A stretch of DNA of 14,759 nucleotides, taken from assembly GCA_036985935.1 (NCBI GenBank), contig BTQP01000032.1, forward strand, positions 1-14,759, written 5' to 3'. Below are positions 14,746-14,759 of this stretch, in pieces (position 1 is the stretch's first letter; the number at the start of each line of letters is the position of its first letter). The DNA comes from JAMBLL01 sp036985935. Lineage in GTDB: Bacteria > Actinomycetota > Acidimicrobiia > Spongiisociales > UBA5794. The notes beneath the pieces were generated by a model. The model worked only from the letters and a program-made list of their open reading frames with translations. It ran no database searches and was not told the DNA's origin. The translations under genes were made by a program, and so were the position numbers.

Positions 14746-14759
14746 TCAACCCATAGGTC

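Overview
The window reads as chromosomal DNA of an actinobacterium (phylum Actinomycetota, possibly an Acidimicrobiia-like lineage; this is inferred, not proven). GC is moderately high, by eye near 60%. GTG and TTG starts occur, gaps between genes are small, and a class III cyclase is fused to an NB-ARC ATPase. A TANNNT -10 box sits 6-7 nt before the start codon of many genes, which is the layout of leaderless transcription common in this phylum. I see no rRNA, tRNA, insertion sequence, CRISPR array, prophage or plasmid gene.

Layout, left to right. 1-160 (-): start of a gene leaving the window, perhaps a GNAT acetyltransferase. 259-2985 (+): nucleotide cyclase/NB-ARC/helical-repeat signalling protein. 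3049-4178 (+): two-gene unit of a DUF1330-like small protein and an aldo/keto reductase, joined by a GTGA overlap. 4193-4705 (-): zinc-ribbon NUDIX hydrolase, convergent with the reductase. 4823-6154 (+): MFS transporter. 6189-7481 (+): phenylacetate-CoA ligase-like adenylating enzyme. 7596-9359 (+): Uup-type ABC-F ATPase. 9434-9772 (+): unrecognised 112-aa protein. 9780-10955 (-): second MFS transporter, divergent from 11038-12219 (+), a class V aminotransferase-fold PLP enzyme. 12244-13980 (-): NAD-type malic enzyme, divergent from 14155-14745 (+), an exported protein of unknown function.

Most neighbours do not form an obvious pathway. They look like independently transcribed housekeeping and accessory metabolic genes, most with their own promoter. 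The best-supported working units are the DUF1330-like/reductase pair and, more tentatively, the PLP enzyme with the facing MFS transporter, which share an 82-bp promoter region holding an 8-bp inverted repeat.

I found no clear undescribed multigene system. The most notable observations are the density of leaderless-type promoters, including one on a TTG start; the cyclase-ATPase fusion, which lacks the usual purine-selecting lysine and shows no C-terminal DNA-binding domain; and the inverted repeat between the PLP enzyme and the second transporter. Several starts given here are shorter than the longest open frames, chosen from promoter position, ribosome-binding sites or family length.
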